Shown here in pieces: positions 58,862 through 64,000 of a stretch of DNA of 64,000 nucleotides. The notes below the pieces were generated by a model that saw nothing but the letters and a program-made list of their open reading frames with translations, was not told the origin of the DNA and did not search any database. Origin of the DNA: Delphinapterus leucas (taxonomy: Eukaryota; Chordata; Mammalia; Artiodactyla; Monodontidae); contig NW_022098049.1 of assembly GCF_002288925.2 (NCBI RefSeq), forward strand, positions 4,418,757-4,482,756, read 5' to 3'. Both the position numbers and the translations under genes were made by a program. Position 1 is the first letter of the stretch. Each line of letters starts with the position of its first letter.

Positions 58862-58955
58862 AACATTTTGTGTATAGTATGTGTATGTGTATAGTGTGTG
58901 TGTGTATACATTTTGTGTATAGTATGTGTGTGTGTATAGTGTGTGTGTGTATAAC
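58795..58955. repeat. (CA)n/(TA)n/(TG)n microsatellite with a 45-bp tandem unit
   Basis: A CA run at 58821-58850, then tatatata, then two copies of a unit beginning acattttgtgtatagtatgt (58863 and 58908). Confidence 0.9.
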
Positions 58956-58969
58956 TTCCCAACAACCCT

Positions 58970-59100
58970 GCAAATGTATGAATTTTACATTTTCATTTCA
59001 TGGATCAGCATACTAAAGCTCACAAAGACTAGATCACCCCAAGGACTCTCACTCAATAGTCAACAAAACCAGAATTATGTTCCTGATGTTATGGGCTCCC
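58970..59100 (-). repeat. MIR fragment, antisense
   Basis: atactaaagctcacaaagac, then aatagtcaacaaaaccagaa. Confidence 0.4.
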
Positions 59101-59144
59101 AAACCCCTCAGAATTCCATATTTTACTCTATTCACAATTATTTA

Positions 59145-59290
59145 TTTAACAAGTGTTTGCTGATGTTGGCTACTAGGTGCCCAGAACCTTGCTTCGTGGT
59201 AGGGATAACAAAATGAAAAGGCACTGTCTTCAGGAAGCTCACAGTCTAATAAAACATCATCTAGTAAAACATGTGGGAATTTGCTTTAAC
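59145..59290 (-). repeat. L2 LINE 3' end, antisense
   Basis: atttaacaagtgtttgctga, taggtgcccagaaccttgc, and caggaagctcacagtctaat. Confidence 0.6.
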
Positions 59291-59299
59291 CACTAAAGC

Positions 59300-59735
59300 A
59301 CTGTAAAAGTATTAGCTGCTTTTGTTGGATGAAAGCAAAGTCACTTTCATCTTTCACCCATTTCTTAAGGAGCTGTGCCAACCTCACCTGTGACCTTTGC
59401 CACCCTTATCTCTCTTCCCCTTGGGCTGACCTCCAGGCTGTAGGCGAAATGTTTGCATCTGGTCTCTCTGTTCCTTTCTGCTGTCTCCCTGTTCCTGATT
59501 CCCTGGCTCTGTCTGTCCACCACGTGCCCTCTGCTTACATACCAGGTGGCCTTGCCTGGTCTGGTTCTGCCTGTTAGTGCCTGAGCCCAATTTCTTGAAG
59601 CTGTGACAAGTGACTTTCGGAGAGGAAGGAAAGGCAAGGACGAGGTCAGAAAGGCTCCTTCGAATGTTGAGGGAGAAGAGTCTCGCTCCAAGGGATTGCC
59701 CAAGAAAAGGGTCAAATAAACTTGTAGAGTGTAGT
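59300..59735. other. No gene or recognised repeat
   Basis: A minus frame of 137 codons (59365-59778) and + frames overlap, so I treat them as chance. Confidence 0.4.
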
Positions 59736-59739
59736 AGTC

Positions 59740-59890
59740 ATAAGCAAGGACTGTGGAGCTGTATACACTTTTCCTCACCAGTCTTTCTAGCTATATAATT
59801 CGGGGCAAATTATTCATCACGCTCTGCCTTGGATTTTGTGGAGGTAACAATACTATAGGGTGACGCAAAGAAGTGATTGGATTACGAGAG
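59740..59890 (+). repeat. MIR SINE, diverged
   Basis: aattcggggcaaattattca resembles the MIR gggcaagtt block. Confidence 0.4.
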
Positions 59891-60073
59891 CACAATAATT
59901 ATCATTATCCAGTATTTTGGTCTTAATTCAAAAGTTCTTAAATAGCCATATGAATACCTACTGAGGTGTGGTCTCCATGGCTTTCATGCTGGATGTGTTC
60001 AGTTGACCCTCCCAGGTCCTCTCTGCATCTTCTCTGTGCCCCAAGAGACTGACCTGGAAAAGCCATCAATGGG

Positions 60074-60409
60074 GGACTTCCCTGGTGGTGCAGTGGTTAA
60101 GAATCTACCTGCCAATGCAGGGGACACGGGTTCAAGCCCTGATCCAGGAAGATCCCACATGCTGCGGAGCAACTAAGCCTGCGAGCCACAACTACTGAGC
60201 CCGCATGCCACAACTACTGAAGCTCACACACCTAGAGCCTGTGCTCCGCAACAAGAGAAGCCACCGCAATGAGAAGCCCATGCACTGCAATGAAGAGTAG
60301 CCCCCACTTGCCGCAACTAGAGAAAGCCCGCGTGCAGCAACGAGGACCCAATGCAACCAAAAATAAATAGATAAATAAAAATTAAATTAAAATTAGAAAT
60401 TAAAAAAAG
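60074..60409 (+). mobile_element. Cetacean tRNA-derived SINE, long subtype
   Basis: ggacttccctggtggtgcag head, gggttcaagccctg B-box. TSD aagccatcaatggg at 60060-60073 and 60410-60423, perfect. Confidence 0.96.
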
Positions 60410-60423
60410 AAGCCATCAATGGG

Positions 60424-61250
60424 CTCCCTTGCCATTTGGCTTCTAATTGGCTTTGGCCAATTTTAAACACCAGCAGAAGAAAGAGGGAGGGAGGAGAGTG
60501 AGGTGGGTGTTTATTCTCAGTCGCGCCTGGAACTGGCCACCTCTCTCCACCTTGGGTCTGGCTCAGGTCACGCAGCTTTCCCCATACAGGCCCCCTCTGT
60601 CCCTGCTCCATATACCACAGACCTTGGGGTGAGAAAGGAACCTTGCTCTTAATAGCCCTGGTATTGCTTCTTCCATCAGGGTTTCCTTATACACACTCAC
60701 AGCATCATAATCTCTCAATTGAACTCTCCTTGAGCATGACCAACCTGAAGGCGATGTCTTCTCCCAGGACCCTGACTGATCCTGGCTTCGTCACTCTGCC
60801 TTAGATGCTGCTTTCCCTGACAGAAGGTCAGGGTCCAATTCTGAAGCTCTTCTGGCTTGAGTCTCTGTAGAGAATGAAGTACTAGTTAAAATACATGATC
60901 CTGGAGTGGACAGCTCAGGCCCTGGAGGAATGGAGGGGAGTGTTGCAGAGACTTTAGCCCCAGAGATGAATAAAGCCTAAGGAAAGAGCCGATGATTGGA
61001 ACTAGGAACCACCTACATCAATTCTCTTGCCTCCCAGAATCACCCACCACACCTTCCTCCCAGTCTGGCACCCCCAGGTTCCCTCCCAGGACTCCCAAGA
61101 GTAGATCCGGACCACACTGGATCTGGCAGGGGGGCAGGGTGCTACAAATGACCAATGAAGAGCAGAACAGAGGTTCAACTTCACTAGAAACCTGCGGAAA
61201 GGAAACTAAATAACAATAACTGTTTAAAACAAAGGAGGAAAGCTTTCTAA
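60424..61250. other. No gene or recognised repeat
   Basis: Unique. Frames of up to 80 codons. Confidence 0.45.
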
Positions 61251-61267
61251 AGCAGGGCACATTTTTA

Positions 61268-61479
61268 TTTTATTTATTTTATTTATTTATTTATTTATTT
61301 TTGTGGTACGCAGGCCTCTCACTGTTGTGGCCTCTCCCGTTGTGGAGCACAGGCTCGGGACGCGCAGGCTCAGCGGCCATGGCTCACGGGCCCAACCGCT
61401 CCGCGGCATGTGGGATCTTCCCGGACCGGGGCATGAACCCGTGTCCCCTGCATCGGCAGGCAGACTCTCAACCACTGCG
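61268..61479 (-). mobile_element. 5'-truncated cetacean SINE, short subtype, antisense
   Basis: A tttattta tail, then gtggtacgcaggcctctcac. On the minus strand the element begins cgcagtggttgagagtctg, so the usual ggcttccctggtggcg start is absent. TSD agcagggcacattttta (17 bp, perfect) at 61251-61267 and 61480-61496. Confidence 0.95.
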
Positions 61480-61783
61480 AGCAGGGCACATTTTTAGATT
61501 CACAATTTTAATGCAAAGACTTCTGGTTTCAGCTCAGAGATAGAGAAAGCTGGAATGAACATTGCTCCAATCTTTACAACATGAAAAAAGATGGACAAGC
61601 TGCAAGTTAACAACTTTTCTTAAACCCATCAAAGAACTGAGGCTATGAAGCTAACCTGAAATCTGGGGAGAAATAGACATCTGTAGAGGAGACACAGGAA
61701 CAAAGCATTTCCTCATTCACTAACCTGGGACAGATGCCATGTAAGCTGGTAGAAGATTCAGTTAAAATCATGTGTGTAAAAAA

Positions 61784-61813
61784 ATATATATATATACATA
61801 TATACATATATAT
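61784..61813. repeat. (TA)n/(TACATA) microsatellite
   Basis: tatatatatatacatatata-type run. Confidence 0.85.
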
Positions 61814-61984
61814 AAAATCATACATGATTATATATGTTATGTAAAAAGATATAGAGGGACATATACATATATGAATAGAAATCCACATGCACGCACAAGG
61901 TGTGTTTATATGAATTTGAGTTAAGGGTAGTATAAATTAAACCATGCTTAGTTCATTCACAAAGTGAATTTAATCATTCTCATT

Positions 61985-62150
61985 TAATCCTTTGTTACCA
62001 CTACTCTTATGTTACTTTTCATTTTTAAATATTTCAAACCTCCTAAGAATTACAGAGAATAAGACAAACATCCATAGATCACCTGTTGCCCAGATTTAAC
62101 CAATGCTGACATGAGCCACCTCCCACATTTGCTGCCCTTCTTCTGTCTGG
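61985..62150 (-). repeat. Ancient L1M 3' fragment, antisense
   Basis: tttttaaatatttcaaacct, aattacagagaataagac, then ctgttgcccagatttaacca. Confidence 0.45.
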
Positions 62151-62861
62151 ATGAGGGTGACCCAGCTCCTGGGGCTCAGCAAACTCCAGGAGCCCAGGAC
62201 AATGCCTCCTTCTCTTTGCTGTCCATGCCTATCTCTCCATGCCTGGAGAACTGTAACCCACCACGTTCTCCTCGGTTTAGCGATTCATCCCCTTCCTCTG
62301 CAAATGGGACTCAGTGTGGTGAGAAACATCAAAGTTCAGTTTTGGTTTACTTGCAGCTGGTGAGTGTTTGTTTGTTTTGTGCGTGAAAAAGCATCTGCTC
62401 TCAGCCTCAGCTTTGAAACAGAAACTGGCCTGTAACAAGACTGAAACAGCACGCTCCCTGTTACACGAAGACCTTAATAATAAAAGAAAGCTCTGGGTTT
62501 TGTTAACCCATTTAATGTATCGTACCCTTTGTTTTCCCAGAAACACTGTGAGTGTGTGAAGTGACACTCGTATCACAGACCGGAAACAGAGCTGGAGAGG
62601 TTACAAGCTTACCCAGGCTTGCTTGCCCAGGACATGCAATAGGGGTCATTCATTTGTGTATCTGTCAGGCACCAAAACCTGCACTTGTTTTCAATGATGA
62701 AAGTACAGACTGCCTTTCATTTTACAATATCTAAATCGGTTACATGTAGGCCTTTTCTATATTCGTGGCTATATTCCAGATAACTGAGGTTGAGGGGTAA
62801 ATGACCTCCATATTATTTAAATGGACGTTTCTGTAAGCAAAGCCTTTAATTCCTGGAGATG

Positions 62862-62905
62862 TATATATATATATATATATATACACATACATACATATGT
62901 ATATT
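62862..62905. repeat. (TA)n microsatellite
   Basis: About ten TA units followed by cacatacatacatatgtata. Confidence 0.9.
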
Positions 62906-64000
62906 TTTTTAACTTAGATATTGGAATGGTACAGCAGAACTTCTTTACTATCTGTCTTAGGTCACTGCCATCGAAGCAGCACCTGAGACAGTGATTTGGG
63001 TGAATGTGATTCCCTGAATTATATTCAGTGAATGTGGAGGGCTCTCAGGAGACAGGAAGTACAGGAAGAAGGATGGGCAGGGGAGGCAGCTAAGCAAATA
63101 TGTGGTCTCAGCTGGATCCAGCCTCAGCCTGACCACGCAGGGAGCTCTGGAGCATGAAAGCCACCCAAGTTACTGCAACTTTGAGGCAAGGGGGCTGGCC
63201 TTTCTAGAAGGTGAGAACCACCTTCTCCCAGCAGCTGGGGAATTGGTACAGGGGCCAGGTAAAAGGAATCTGGAGAGGGAACCAATATCCCATCTCTGCT
63301 GCCCTCAGAAATTTGGAGGATTGATTAATGCAGTCTACAAACAGCCATGTGCACTGCTGTAGAAAGACACAGAATAATTAAAAGGGTTGAATTGGAACTA
63401 ATGAAACCCCATCATCTTTTAAATGATTGGATATACTGAACCAGGAGATTAAGTATAGGAAGGTTGGAAAGCTGGTCTTAAATGGTTAATTTTTTCTACC
63501 ACTTGCAAAACCATCAAATTCAAGTGAGAGTGAGTTTGTTCGATGCCTGGCTACCTTCAGAACCTTCTGCTGTTCCTTCTGATGACGTCTTCACTGAGGC
63601 CCCACTGCCAGCCTCGAGACTGCTGATTTCAAGGCCCTTTGAAGAAAAAAAAAAAAATTCCATTTACTTTCTGCAGGAGATGACTGTCTGCTCCCCTTGA
63701 GCTGGGCCAGAGGGAGCATTCAGAATACATTGCTGGAAGTAAATGGAATTTTTCAGCTATTTAAATTGCAATTCACCCCTGAAAACTCCATTTTATCAAA
63801 ACTCCTGGTTAATACTATTTTCTATGCTCAGGTATTCTTCCCAAATACACATGCAGGAGATACAGGAGCCCAGAGGGAGACTGTTTCAGAGACAAAGTCC
63901 CTTAAAGAAGCCTCAGGTACTAACATCCTCATTGCCATGTAACAAAACTCAAAGGACTGAACAGGTATGGGGTAGGGCAGAGGGCACTCTACCTAGAGTC
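62906..64000. other. No gene or recognised repeat
   Basis: An 86-codon + frame (63102-63362) and an 81-codon + frame (63697-63942) lack any visible domain. Confidence 0.4.

Noticed and set aside
58756..59016. Histidine/threonine and cysteine/valine repeat frames
   Set aside because: Products of a CA/TG microsatellite.
10318..60409. SINE heads as functional tRNA genes
   Set aside because: They retain B-box-like text but lack tRNA folding and anticodon arms and carry poly(A) tails and TSDs, so they are retroposons.
1..64000. CRISPR arrays, operons, bacterial-type regulatory sites
   Set aside because: The repeat content is mammalian. No regularly spaced direct repeats with unique spacers exist; the tandem repeats seen have no spacers.

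Overview
The window is nuclear DNA of a cetacean, most likely a toothed whale. It carries at least sixteen tRNA-derived SINEs of the kind found in whales and their relatives (5' end resembling ggcttccctggtggcgcag, a Pol III B-box resembling gggttcgagcc, a short A-rich tail). It also carries a cetartiodactyl-type L1, a mariner MITE, and a background of older mammalian repeats (MIR, L2, MLT1, L1M/HAL1, MER5-like, ERVL-like LTR). I found no host protein-coding exon, tRNA, rRNA or convincing ncRNA gene. The only long meaningful open frame is L1 ORF1.

Layout. 1-981: unique DNA, two MIRs and a (TA)n run. 982-8358: a nearly full-length L1 on the + strand, with a 2.15-kb 5' UTR, an open ORF1, an ORF2 destroyed by stops, frameshifts and three separate tandem duplications, and a 3' UTR with a poly(A) signal. 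8.4-10.3 kb: L2 and MIR fragments. 10318-11963: a SINE whose tail was later split by an antisense L1 3' end plus about 0.9 kb of non-L1 DNA. 12-17 kb: SINEs, L1M, L2 and MIR. 17316-17915: an ERVL-like LTR with a primer-binding-site-like sequence. 19.1-20.3 kb: three SINEs placed in an old local duplication. 22.7-35.2 kb: no lineage-specific SINE at all, only older repeats (MER5-like, HAL1-like, MLT1, a 79-bp mariner hairpin, L2, MIR). 35127-35478: a SINE between 67-bp direct repeats. 40430-42245: an MLT1 LTR split by a composite LTR insertion. 44-64 kb: more MIR, MLT1, L1M, SINE and microsatellite DNA.

The elements do not form a pathway. The functional logic is retrotransposition: L1 machinery explains the SINEs and their target-site duplications (TSDs). 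The points that merit a second look are structural: an exceptionally long TSD, nested insertions, recombinant LTR architecture, repeated insertion at paralogous sites, and clustered tandem duplications. I saw nothing that supports a new gene system. Repeat family names are from memory of consensus sequences and were not checked by a search.
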